Assembly (NCBI GenBank): GCA_018398805.1 | Contig: JAGFBZ010002568.1 | Location: 1 to 64,000 of the forward strand | DNA length: 64,000 nucleotides | Source: Hirundichthys speculiger | Taxonomy: Eukaryota > Chordata > Actinopteri > Beloniformes > Exocoetidae | Direction: 5' to 3' | Made by a program: the position numbers and the translations under genes | Part shown: in pieces, positions 35,201-40,339 of the stretch | Layout: each line of letters opens with the position of its first letter | Position numbering within the stretch: position 1 is the stretch's first letter | The notes under the pieces: generated by a model | What the model was told of the DNA's origin: nothing | Database searches by the model: none | The model's input: the letters and a program-made list of their open reading frames with translations, nothing else

Positions 35201-38200
35201 GAGGAGGAACATCTGTAGAGAGGTGGAGGAACATCTAGAGAGGTGGAGGAGAACAGTGGAGGTGGAGGAGGAGGAACATGTAGAGAGGTGGAGGAACATC
35301 TAGAGAGGTGGAGGAATAGAGAGAGTGGAGGAACATCATCTAGAGAGGTGAGAGGAGGAACATCTAGAGAGAGGAACATGGAGGAGGAACATGAGAGGTA
35401 GAGAGGTAGAGAGTAGGAGGAGGAACATCTAGAGAGGTGGAGGTGGAGGAGGACATCTAGAGAGGTGGAGGTGGAGGAGGAAATCATGAGATGGAGAGAG
35501 AGATGGAGGAATGAGAGGGAGGAACATCTGAGAGGTAGAGAGGAGACACATCTGGAGAGAGGTGGGGGAACATCTAGAGAGGTGGAGGAACATGTAGAGA
35601 GGTGGAGGAACATCTAGAAGGGGAGGAACATGTGGAGGAGAGGTGGAGGAAACATCTAGAGAGGTGGAGGAACATCATAGAGGTGGAGGAGGAGGAACAT
35701 GTAGGAGAGGTGTGGAGGAGGAACATGAGAGGTAGAGAGAGGTGGAGGAACGGAACATCTAGAGAGGTGGAGGAAACATGGTAGAGAGGTGGAGGAACAT
35801 CTAGAGAGGTGGAGGAGTGGGAGGAGGAACATCTAGAGGTGGGGGCAGGTGGAGGAGAACATGAGAGGTAGGAGAGGGTGGAGAAAGAGGACATCTAGAG
35901 AAACATCTAGAGAGGTGGAGGAGGAGGTGGAGGAACATGTAGAGAGGTGGAGGAGGTGGAGGAACATGTCATAGAGAGGTGTAGAGGGTGGAGGACATGT
36001 AGAGAGGTGGAGGAACATGTAGAGAGGTGGAGGAACATGTAGAGCATCTAGAGAGGAACATGAGAGGTGAGGAGAGCATCTAGAGAGGTGGAGGAACATC
36101 ATGTAGAGAGGTGGAGGAAAGAGAGAGAACATCTAGAGAGGTGGAGGCACATCTGGAGAGGTGGAGGAACAGGTAGAGAGGTGGAGGGAACATCTTAGGA
36201 GAGGTGGAGGAGAGGGTGGAGGAACATCTAGAGAGGTGGAGGTGTAGAGAGGAACATCTAGAGAGGTGGAGGAACATGTAGAGAGGTGGAGGAATCTAGA
36301 GATGGAGGAACATGTAGAGAGAGTAGAGAGGTGGAGGTGGAGGGTGGAGGAGAGATCTAGAGAGGTGGAGGAACATGTAGAGAGGTGGAGGAACATCTAG
36401 AGAGGTGGAGGAACATGTAGAGAGGTGGAGGAACATCTAGAGAGGTGGAGGAACATCTAGAGAGGTGGAGGAACATGTAGAGAGGTGGAGGAAACATGGA
36501 CATGGAGAGGTGGGAGGAACATGAGAGAGAAGACTAGAGATGGTGGAGGAAACATCTAGAGAGGTGGAGGAACATGTAGAAGGTGGGGGAACATCTAGAG
36601 AGGTGGAGGAACATCTAGTAGAGAGGTGGAGAGGAACATGAGAGGTGAGACATAGAGAGGTGGAGGAACATCTAGAGAGGTGGAGGAACATCTGGAGAGT
36701 TGGAGGAACATCTGGAGAGTTGGAGGAACATGTCTGACCTGGAGAGGAGAGGAATGAAGGTCAGCTGCAGACTGAATAGATGTGAGTGAATGAGAGGAAC
36801 CAGAGAGGAACGGAGAGACTACAGGAGCAGAGACGATGGAGTGGAGAAGGAGGAGGAGTTTAAGAACTGAGGGTCAACAGACCAGAACAACAGAGGATGA
36901 AGAAAAGAGGTGAAGAAGCTGTTGGAGCAGGATGGAACAGGATGGAACAGAGTGATAAAGAGTTTGATCAAAAATGACAGTAAATGTGGAGAAGATGGTG
37001 GAGAGACCTGAGATGTTGCTGGTTCAGAGACTGTGGTCCTGAGGAGAAGACAGGAAGGCAGAGTTGGAGGTAGCAGAGGTCCAGGTGTTGAGGATTCTCT
37101 TTGGAAGAGACCAGGATGGAGAGGATCAGAGGAACAGAACATGTTAGATGTTTTGATGAGAAAAAACCAGACTGAGATGGTTTGGACCTGAACAGAGGAG
37201 AGAATGGAAGAAGATAACTGGAGAAGGATGATGAGGCTGGACCTGGACCAGGAGGTCTGGAGGAAGACCAGAGAGGAGATGAACAAAGATAGAAAAAAAG
37301 GTCTTGAGACGATGAGCTGTGTGTTGTAGTCAGAGCTGCTGTGTTCCTCACAATCAACTGTTCTTCATGGACCTCTGAAGCCTTGAAGTCCACTAGAGTT
37401 CTGGATCAGAGGCCTCAGAGGTCTCAGTGGTCAGGATCAGAGGTCTCAGAGGTCTCAAGGGTCTCAGAGGTCTGGATCAGAGGTCTCAGTCTGGATCAGG
37501 GTCTCAGGTCTCAGTCTCAAAGGTCTCAGAGGTCTGGATCAGGGTGTGGTCTCAGAGGTCTGGATCAGAGGTCTCAGAGGTCTGGTCCAGAGGGTCTCAT
37601 CAGAGGTCTGGATCTCAGGGGTCTCAGAGGTCTGGATCAGAGGTCTCAGAGGTCTCAAGGGTCTCAGAGGTCTCAGAGGTCTCAGAGGTCTCAGGTGTCT
37701 CAGAGGTCTCAGGGTCTCAGAGGTCTCAGAGGTCTCAGGGTCTCAGAGGTCTCAGGGGTCTCAGAGGTCTCAGAGGTCTCAGAGGTCTCAGAGGGTCTCT
37801 CAGAGGTCTCAGAGGTCTCAGGGGTCTCAGAGGTCTCAGAGGTCTCAGGGTCTCAGAGGGTCTCAGGGGTCTCAGAGTCTCAGTCTCAGAGGTCTCAGGG
37901 GTCTCAGAGGTCTCAGAGGTCTCAGGTGTCTCAGAGGTCTCAGAGGTCTGGATCAGAGGTCTCAGGGGTCTCAGAGGTTTCAGAGGTCTCAGGGGTCTCA
38001 GAGGTCTCATAGGTCTCAGGTCTCAGAGGTCTCAGAGGTCTCAGAGGTCTCAGAGGTCTCAGAGGTCTCAGGTCTCAGAGGTCTCAGAGGTCTCAGAGGT
38101 CTCATAGGTCTCAGGTGTCTCAGGTGTCTCAGAGGTCTGGTCTCAGAGGTCTGTGTGTCTCCATCTTCTAAATCTGAAGGTTGAAGTTGTCGAGTGACGA

Positions 38201-38846
38201 GGAATCAACGGATGACCCTCACAGATGAGTAACTGTCCTCCTGTTGTCTCCTCCTCCAGTCCCAGCAGCTCTGGAGGTCTGTCCCAGCCCACCACCCGCG
38301 CCCCCCTCGCCCCCCAGTGAAGACAGTCATCTCCCCTGGAAGGGGGGCGTGGGCTCCCCTCCCCCCTGCGTGTCTGTGGAGGCCACAAAGATCATCCCTG
38401 TGGACCTGCAGCAGGCCTGGAACCAGAGCATCTCCTCCCTGGAGAGCATCTCCTCCCCCCCCGCCCCAGCCGAGCCCGTCCACCCTCGGGTCAGCGCCCT
38501 GTCCAGGCTGGGGGGAGCCCCCCGCCCGGCCTCCTACACCCCGCCGGGCAGCGTGGTGGGCAGCTCCACCTCCATCGCTGCTCAGAGCTCCTTCTGCTTC
38601 TCAGAGAAGAAGAAGAACAAGAAGAAGGAGGAGGAGGAGGAAGAGGAGGAGGAGGAAGGGGGGGGTTTGCAGGAGATGCAGCCACTCATGTCGGCCCTGA
38701 AGCCCCCCGGGCCCCTGCCGCCTCCCCCTCCTCCCCCACCCGGCTCCGGAAGGAGGAGGAATCCCTGCGTGTACCTGAGGAGCCTGGTGGCGGCGCCCCC
38801 TCCTGGCAGCGTGGAGCCGCACAGTCGAGGCCCCACCCAGCTGTAA
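5822..38846 (+). CDS. slc9a5: Na+/H+ exchanger 5-like gene (14 coding exons, 5' end outside window)
   Basis: Plasma-membrane or endosomal Na+/H+ antiporter of the SLC9 family, exchanging extracellular or luminal cation for cytosolic protons. Fourteen exons at 5822-5985, 15032-15106, 15197-15374, 16861-17081, 18753-18955, 21279-21368, 22451-22521, 22606-22732, 26819-26910, 32620-32746, 32837-32986, 33334-33403, 34360-34488 and 38260-38846 join in phase, apart from the second. They give about 761 residues; human NHE5 is about 900, so roughly 140 N-terminal residues lie upstream. Family motifs seen in order are [51 protein letters not shown], the CHP-binding [13 protein letters not shown], and the tail motif [20 protein letters not shown]. 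That last motif is why NHE5 is preferred over NHE3, its closest relative. Introns are filled with tandem repeats. The second exon has lost four bases. Confidence 0.88.
5986..6256. other. Unique intron sequence after exon A
   Basis: Non-repetitive intron DNA between the exon A donor and the 20-bp array. No gene, RNA or mobile element was recognised. Confidence 0.6.
6257..7555. repeat. Minisatellite 2, 20-bp unit, about 65 copies
   Basis: Very regular array of GATCGGTCCAGCTGCGTCAG and close variants (GTGCAGCTG, GTGCATCTG, TGCATCAG). Unit length is constant at 20 bp, so three units make 60 bp and all three forward frames stay open. A 180-bp (nine-unit) higher-order pattern repeats about three times between roughly 6,481 and 7,020. 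It is not coding. Confidence 0.95.
7556..8444. other. Unique intron stretch
   Basis: AT-rich then mixed intron sequence between two arrays. A fragment at about 8,310-8,350 can be read as GVILDS, faintly like a LINE reverse transcriptase end, but it is too short to call. No other feature was seen. Confidence 0.5.
8445..9832. repeat. Minisatellite 3, 12-bp unit CAGTACCAACAC
   Basis: About 115 copies of a 12-bp unit alternating CAGTACCAACAC, CAGTTCCAACAC and CAGCAGCGACAC. The length is a multiple of three, so it gives long low-complexity frames (Pro-Thr-Pro-Val on one strand, Gly-Val-Gly-Thr on the other). It is intronic and non-coding. The array directly abuts the 23-bp array at 9,838. Confidence 0.95.
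10180..10819. mobile_element. Non-autonomous DNA transposon (MITE) with 15-bp perfect TIRs
   Basis: Terminal inverted repeats GTGCTGGGCAATATG at 10,180-10,194 and CATATTGCCCAGCAC at 10,805-10,819 match perfectly. The element is flanked on both sides by TA (10,178-10,179 and 10,820-10,821), consistent with a TA target duplication. Both ends contain subterminal ATATCGTGAT-type motifs. The 640-bp AT-rich interior has no transposase. It sits inside the 23-bp array, so it inserted after that array existed. The superfamily is not settled. Confidence 0.85.
10960..11330. mobile_element. Short hAT-like non-autonomous element with C34 and T37 tracts
   Basis: Left end CAGGGCTGGACTGG and right end CCAGTCCATGCCTG are imperfect inverted repeats. 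Both sides carry the 8-bp sequence GTCCCTAG (10,952-10,959 and 11,331-11,338), as expected for hAT, although that octamer also occurs naturally in the host array. Inside are a run of 34 C (11,119-11,152) and 37 T (11,213-11,249), which are unusual and may be unstable or mis-sized. Confidence 0.65.
15032..15106 (+). CDS. slc9a5: slc9a5 exon B: frame broken by apparent small deletions
   Basis: AG at 15030-15031, GTGAG donor at 15107. The right half reads [18 protein letters not shown], a good NHE5 match. The left half reads LYK only in another frame: the bases around 15032-15060 fit V-L-Y-K-V-Y-H-L-L-V-E only if about two bases are restored in the first codon, one after the AAG, and one in the TTG-GTG junction. 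The exon is 75 nt here, while its neighbours (phase 0 before, phase 1 after) and the family require 79 nt. It lies 27 bp from the degraded end of the 23-bp array, so a consensus error is more likely than a true pseudogene, because the other 13 exons are intact. Confidence 0.7.
15197..15374 (+). CDS. slc9a5: slc9a5 exon C: membrane spans with IEPLFVFL and AYLTAELF
   Basis: Acceptor CTCTCTGCAG at 15187-15196, donor GTGAGT at 15375. In phase it reads [20 protein letters not shown], then [20 protein letters not shown], then [15 protein letters not shown], which is two hydrophobic spans flanking a basic loop. The Glu in AYLTAE aligns with NHE1 Glu346, a residue linked to inhibitor sensitivity (family knowledge). 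The exon ends with two bases of a Ser codon that exon D completes. Confidence 0.9.
15375..15539. other. Intron sequence after exon C
   Basis: Short AT-rich intron stretch with no recognised feature. Confidence 0.5.
15540..15931. mobile_element. Probable truncated CAGTG-ended MITE
   Basis: AT-rich sequence full of AAAACAAG, TCTTAAA and AAGTGT motifs, ending TTTCTTGGTAAGAACC...TTTGCAGTG. This style is common in non-autonomous fish DNA transposons ending CAGTG. The left CACTG end is not present, so the copy appears truncated. Confidence 0.45.
16165..16601 (-). mobile_element. 5'-truncated L1-like LINE with 11-bp target duplication
   Basis: On the minus strand, after the right boundary, the sequence reads [36 protein letters not shown], then HFFKYLQL, a C-terminal ORF2 block typical of L1-type fish LINEs. 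It runs into an A-rich tail (T-rich on the plus strand, next to 16,165). CAACATTTCTT flanks both sides at 16,154-16,164 and 16,602-16,612, a clean target-site duplication from target-primed insertion. Several frameshifts show it is dead. Confidence 0.8.
16613..16860. other. Intron sequence before exon D
   Basis: Unremarkable intron DNA ending in the pyrimidine tract and AG of exon D. Confidence 0.5.
16861..17081 (+). CDS. slc9a5: slc9a5 exon D: YVEANIS loop and next membrane spans
   Basis: Acceptor CCTTCACCCAG ending at 16860. It reads [52 protein letters not shown] and [12 protein letters not shown]. The strings [18 protein letters not shown] and FLGISAVD are characteristic of the NHE3/NHE5 branch. 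The donor at 17082 is GTCAGT, weaker than the GTGAGT or GTAAG donors of most other exons. The exon starts in phase 2 and ends in phase 1, matching both neighbours. Confidence 0.9.
17228..18440. repeat. Minisatellite 5, 21-bp unit, about 57 copies
   Basis: Unit CTGGAGACATCCTGGAGGAG plus T, alternating with CTGGAGACAACCTGGAGGAG. The 21-bp length keeps frames open on both strands (Leu-Glu-Thr-Ser-Trp-Arg on plus). Indel-rich between about 17,400 and 17,720. It lies in the intron between exons D and E. Just upstream (17,150-17,190) is a duplicated AGGAAAGCTCCGCCC motif. Confidence 0.93.
18545..18650 (+). mobile_element. Possible decayed tRNA-derived SINE
   Basis: TGCGTAGCTCGGTGGGTGAAGC resembles the A box and head of a common fish tRNA-derived SINE. 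The following CTGCTGCAGGTTGGACTCT is a poor B box. Short and degenerate, so tentative. Confidence 0.3.
18753..18955 (+). CDS. slc9a5: slc9a5 exon [13 protein letters not shown] core
   Basis: Acceptor CACCCTCAG ending at 18752, donor GTGCGA at 18956. It reads [60 protein letters not shown] and FFTVMFQ. YGGLRGA is the near-invariant NHE motif whose Gly-Gly and Arg affect pH sensing in NHE1. A Gly replaces the usual Leu in VVLQTW. The first two bases complete a Gly codon from exon D, and the exon ends in phase 0. Confidence 0.92.
19111..21161. mobile_element. CACTG-ended DNA transposon, 2.05 kb, non-autonomous
   Basis: Starts CACTGTAAAAAAAATTG and ends in a T run plus TTTACAGTG; the dinucleotide TG borders both ends. 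The interior is AT-rich with many TTTTACNGT motifs typical of fish CACTG elements, and no transposase frame is visible. A second TIR element is nested at 20,274-20,857. It fills the intron between exons E and F. Confidence 0.6.
20274..20857. mobile_element. Nested TIR element, 584 bp, 21-bp perfect inverted ends
   Basis: Left end CGTATTGGCCCGAATATAGG at 20,274 and its exact inverse complement at 20,837-20,857. Subterminal GATTATAAGACGACC and GATTATAAGACCAACC also mirror each other. The interior has no coding capacity. The superfamily was not assigned with confidence. Confidence 0.75.
21279..21368 (+). CDS. slc9a5: slc9a5 exon F: start of cytoplasmic tail
   Basis: Acceptor TGGTTTCAG ending at 21278; 30 codons, phase 0 at both ends. 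It reads [20 protein letters not shown] then [10 protein letters not shown]. This is the juxtamembrane segment that in NHEs leads into the calcineurin-B-homologous-protein (CHP) binding helix. The donor is GTGACG, which is not a strong match. Degenerate copies of the exon end plus donor recur at about 21,600 and 21,853 inside the following intron. Confidence 0.9.
21372..22422. repeat. 1-kb polypyrimidine (CCT)n tract
   Basis: Almost unbroken CCTCCT/CTTCCT sequence covering nearly the whole intron between exons F and G, ending about 28 bp before the exon G acceptor. It is interrupted only at about 21,598-21,635 and 21,852-21,890 by copies of the exon F end. Mirror-symmetric pyrimidine tracts of this size can form triplex (H-DNA) structures. 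Confidence 0.93.
22451..22521 (+). CDS. slc9a5: slc9a5 exon G: CHP-binding helix
   Basis: Acceptor TGTGTTTCAG ending at 22450, donor GTGAGT at 22522. It reads [14 protein letters not shown] then LQGYHHWRD and ends two bases into a Lys codon. It corresponds to the amphipathic CHP1/CHP2-binding helix of NHE tails (family knowledge). The 71-nt length and phases fit the two neighbours. A roughly 1-kb polypyrimidine tract precedes it. Confidence 0.9.
22606..22732 (+). CDS. slc9a5: slc9a5 exon H: tail helical region
   Basis: Acceptor GTGTCCGTCCAG ending at 22605, donor GTGAGA at 22733. It reads [31 protein letters not shown] and [23 protein letters not shown] and NIRDAIS are strongly shared with NHE5. 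The preceding intron is only 84 bp. Phase is 2 in and 0 out. Confidence 0.9.
22906..23465. repeat. Minisatellite 6, 25-bp unit, about 22 copies
   Basis: Unit GCTAGCTCTGGGTAGCTGGT plus TGAGC, with variants TTCAAC and TTGAGTG. It lies in the intron between exons H and I. It contains palindromic GCTAGC and AGCT motifs. Confidence 0.93.
23466..23702. other. Intron spacer
   Basis: Unique AT-rich sequence between an array and a hAT fragment. No feature seen. Confidence 0.4.
23703..24130 (+). mobile_element. 5' fragment of a hAT/ZBED-type transposon
   Basis: Begins CAGTCCTTCTCAAATAGG followed by GGGCGGGACCCCTGGGGG, a start typical of ZBED-like fish hAT elements. Further on, a frameshifted reading gives [10 protein letters not shown], which resembles the N-terminal part of those transposases. 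The rest of the transposase and the right end were not found. Confidence 0.4.
24131..24714. other. Intron sequence, no gene
   Basis: AT-rich unique DNA. The last 60 bp (AATGGAGACTGGCTCACTG, then GGAGCCAGACC) resemble a widespread fish interspersed element and lead into the 28-bp array. That resemblance is from memory only. Confidence 0.4.
24715..26465. repeat. Minisatellite 7, 28-bp unit, about 60 copies
   Basis: Unit ACTGCAGCCTCTAGTGGTCG plus GTAGAGGA. Units are regular up to about 25.4 kb, then increasingly rearranged, with truncated and fused units to 26.46 kb. In the intron between exons H and I. Confidence 0.93.
26466..26818. other. Intron sequence before exon I
   Basis: Unique intron DNA, nothing recognised, ending in the exon I acceptor. 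Confidence 0.5.
26819..26910 (+). CDS. slc9a5: slc9a5 exon I: tail, [15 protein letters not shown]
   Basis: Acceptor TTCTTCTGAGCAG ending at 26818, donor GTGAGT at 26911. It reads [20 protein letters not shown] then [10 protein letters not shown] plus two bases. NHE5 has the equivalent GGHVLSS...LPSMPSR segment. It includes Ser-rich stretches that could be phosphorylated (inference). Confidence 0.87.
27008..27995. repeat. Minisatellite 8, 8-bp unit TCCACATG
   Basis: About 120 copies of an 8-bp unit alternating TCCACATG, TCCAGATG, TTCAGATG and TCTAGATA. The multiple of 24 bp leaves open frames on both strands that are not genes. In the intron between exons I and J. Confidence 0.92.
28050..31060 (-). 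mobile_element. L1-like LINE remnant split by a 10-bp array
   Basis: Minus strand, read from right to left. About 31,010-30,830 gives an ORF1-like start ([15 protein letters not shown], then [13 protein letters not shown]). About 30,640-29,990 gives a reverse transcriptase piece with [14 protein letters not shown] (canonical YADD has become YADN), [12 protein letters not shown] and [14 protein letters not shown]. The 10-bp array interrupts at 29,785-28,925. After it come [17 protein letters not shown] and, near 28,540-28,490, [15 protein letters not shown], an ORF2 C-terminal block. An AATAAA on the minus strand lies at 28,083-28,078. Stops, frameshifts and an internal deletion show it is inactive. 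Confidence 0.8.
28925..29785. repeat. Minisatellite 9, 10-bp unit, inside an L1 ORF2
   Basis: About 85 copies of CATTCAGGAT/TATTCAGGAT. On the minus strand the right junction reads S-P-I-L-N-N-P and the left junction D-L-Q-P-L-M-F-W-R in the same frame. The array therefore sits within L1 codons, where the host sequence itself contains two adjacent near copies of ATCCTGAATA. Confidence 0.92.
31110..32565. repeat. Minisatellite 10, about 40-bp composite unit
   Basis: Units combine CTGAAGCTCTGCAGTCTGGG with variable numbers of AACATAGTTTGGG or AACGTAGTTTGGG. A block of about 370 bp (roughly 31,690-32,060) is nearly repeated at about 32,000-32,240, indicating recent segmental duplication inside the array. 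It lies before exon J. Confidence 0.9.
32620..32746 (+). CDS. slc9a5: slc9a5 exon J: tail, [16 protein letters not shown]
   Basis: Acceptor TTTTGTTCCAG ending at 32619, donor GTAATT at 32747. It reads [36 protein letters not shown] and LYKPRRR. The [13 protein letters not shown] and LYKPRRR blocks are conserved in NHE3 and NHE5 tails. Phase is 2 in and 0 out. Confidence 0.88.
32837..32986 (+). CDS. slc9a5: slc9a5 exon K: basic tail segment
   Basis: Acceptor TTGGTGTCCAG ending at 32836, donor GTGAGC at 32987; exactly 50 codons in phase 0, after a 90-bp intron. It reads [37 protein letters not shown], then a His/Lys/Arg-rich run [11 protein letters not shown]. The [17 protein letters not shown] block matches NHE3 and NHE5. 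Confidence 0.88.
32987..33333. other. Intron between exons K and L
   Basis: Unique T-rich intron. No other feature seen. Confidence 0.5.
33334..33403 (+). CDS. slc9a5: slc9a5 exon L: short variable tail exon
   Basis: Acceptor TCTGTTCCAACAG ending at 33333, donor GTAACA at 33404. It reads [14 protein letters not shown] then RRNVSWQDK plus one base. Sequence conservation is low, so it is supported mainly by splice sites and by the phase match with exons K and M. The 19-bp tandem array begins about 15 bp after the donor. Confidence 0.75.
33418..34252. repeat. Minisatellite 11, 19-bp unit, about 44 copies
   Basis: Unit CTGGATCAGAGCTGGAGGT alternating with CTGGATCAGACCTGAAGGC. It begins about 15 bp after the exon L donor. 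The GGTCTGGATCAGAGG motif also occurs in the first part of the 9-bp array at 37.4 kb. Confidence 0.93.
34360..34488 (+). CDS. slc9a5: slc9a5 exon M: acidic tail exon
   Basis: Acceptor TCTGTGTTTCAG ending at 34359, donor GTAAAT at 34489. It reads [35 protein letters not shown] and TPKLRPKS. The acidic block followed by (I/V)xF(I/V)AR resembles the acidic stretch of NHE5. In human NHE5 an acidic di-isoleucine region here binds beta-arrestin (family knowledge). Phase 1 in and out. Confidence 0.82.
34678..37290 (+). mobile_element. LINE reverse transcriptase remnant (RTE-like) with internal array
   Basis: Plus strand. Before the array, 34,678-34,875 reads DQGSALRPF, then [16 protein letters not shown], then [12 protein letters not shown] motif B followed by the FADD box, with Gly for Ala. 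After it, from about 36,745, it reads [54 protein letters not shown] and GGRPERR in successive frames. That is the order of the C-terminal half of a fish non-LTR RT with an LRWFGH motif. Stops and frameshifts are frequent. The clade (RTE-like) is from remembered similarity. Confidence 0.75.
34895..36735. repeat. Minisatellite 12, 20-bp unit derived from RT codons
   Basis: About 90 ragged copies of GTGGAGGAACATCTAGAGAG (variant GTAGAGAG). In the RT frame the unit reads V-E-E-H-L-E-R-W-R, which is what the RT encodes just after its FADD box. The RT sequence resumes directly after the array. Deletions and fused units are common. Confidence 0.93.
37400..38150. repeat. Minisatellite 13, 9-bp unit TCTCAGAGG
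   Basis: About 80 copies of TCTCAGAGG, with TCTGGATCAGAGG inserts mainly in the first 250 bp. It lies just upstream of the last exon. Each unit contains TCTCAG, which resembles a 3' splice site core. Confidence 0.93.
38260..38846 (+). CDS. slc9a5: slc9a5 last coding exon N
   Basis: Acceptor CTCCTCCTCCAG ending at 38259; stop TAA at 38844-38846. It opens with [19 protein letters not shown] and continues with [18 protein letters not shown], then [20 protein letters not shown], the most NHE5-specific block in the gene. A low-complexity stretch follows at about 38,605-38,667 (Lys-rich, then about eleven Glu, then Gly), then [11 protein letters not shown] and a poly-Pro segment. The exon ends in SRGPTQL. 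The charged and proline-rich inserts look lineage-specific. Confidence 0.9.
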
Positions 38847-39500
38847 ACGCCACTCCCACGTCAGAGCGGGGGCGGGACTCCTCCCAAACAGGCCGTCCAA
38901 TAGGAAAGCCGTCCTCTTGAAGATCCGTCAACCAAACAGAAACGTCACCAGCTGACTCGGACCTACGGGCACATCGTTGTCCTGACTCAGACCAGCGCTA
39001 CGCCACTTCCTGTCTGCAGCCCCCCACCCAGACCCCCGCTGTAAGCCCCTCCCACATGTAGATTTACCTGTGAATTCACAGCAAGAAAGACGAGAGTGAT
39101 TCATTCTTGTAAACTCACAAAGATGAAGCCAAAACAGTCAAAAAGTACCGAAAACCTGGTTGATCCTCAGCCTCGCTGCTTCCACTGGGTCTGCTGGTCA
39201 CCAGCAGGTCACCAGCTGGTTACCAGCAGGTCACCACACCTCCAGAAAAAGCAGATGTTTTCAGGTGTGTGCTAACACAATGCCAAGAGGGAAAGACATC
39301 AGGGATGGAAGTTCAGGCGTTTTGGAGTTCAGTGTTGTCCAGTGAGAAGCAGTATCCCCCACTTAAAAACATTCAGCCTGGACAGTCGTGGACATCAGAC
39401 CAGATTAGCGCTAAACGTCAGACCAGATTAGCGCTCAACGTCAAACCAGATTAGCGCTCAACGTCAGACCAGGAAAAACTGAAAATAAAATGATGCATTT
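38847..39500 (+). other. slc9a5: slc9a5 3' UTR with AATAAA at 39,484-39,489
   Basis: Sequence after the stop codon. The first canonical poly(A) signal downstream is AATAAA at 39,484-39,489. Just before it (39,405-39,470) are three near copies of a segment containing CAGATTAGCGCT. A short CACCAGCAGGT-type repeat lies at about 39,195-39,240. The UTR end is inferred from the signal only. Confidence 0.6.
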
Positions 39501-39844
39501 CCACCTGAACGCGCTACAGCAAACAGCTCAGAAGTTTCAGTGTCAGAGCACTGATGTTATATGATGAGCTTTAGCACGCAAATGCTAAATCATTTGCTTT
39601 AGGATGCTAATGCTAATGTTTAATGATTAGCTTTAGCATGCTACTCCTGATGTTATATGATGAGCTTCAGCATGCTAATACTGATGTTAAATGATGAGCT
39701 TTAGCGTGTTAATGTTAATGCTGAGTTTTAGCATGCTAATGCTAACATTATATTATCAGCTCAAACATGCTAAACTGGGTTGAACTAGGTGGAAGCAGCA
39801 GTTGTTTCTCAGTGCACTGTCAGCTGGCCCACGGGTCACTTAGA
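39501..39844. other. Downstream flank with ATGCTAA motifs
   Basis: Sequence after the slc9a5 poly(A) signal, with scattered TTTAGCATGCTAATGCTAA-like motifs and no gene. Confidence 0.5.
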
Positions 39845-40315
39845 GGTCAGCTGATTGATCCCTTGTATAGATGATCAATCCTTTCGTCAGATGATCAATC
39901 CCTCGGCCAGGTGATCAATCCCTCGGTCAGGTGATTGATCCCTCGGTCAGGTGATCGATCCCTCGGCCAGGTGATCAATCCCTCAGCCAGGTGATCAATC
40001 CTTCGGACAGATGATCAATCCCTCTGCCAGGTGATCGATCCCTCAGCCAGGTGATCAATCCTTTGGACAGATGATCGATCCCTCTGCCAGGTGATCGATC
40101 CCTCGGTCAGATGACCGATCCCTCAGCCAGCTAATGGATACCTTCCATAGATGATTGATCCCTCCGTCAAATGATCAGTCCCTCAGCCAGGTGATCAATC
40201 CCTCGGTCAGGTGATCAATCCCTTGGTCAGGTGATCAATACCTCGTTCAGGTGATCGATCCCTCGGTCAGATGATCAATCCCTCGGTCAGGTGATCAATA
40301 CCTCGTTCAAGTGAT
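39845..40315. repeat. Minisatellite 14, 20-bp unit, about 23 copies
   Basis: Unit GTGATCAATCCCTCGGTCAG with variants GTGATCGATC and CTCAGCCAG. Contains TGATCA and ATCGAT palindromes. Confidence 0.93.
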
Positions 40316-40339
40316 GGTGATGATCCAGCTGATGGATAC

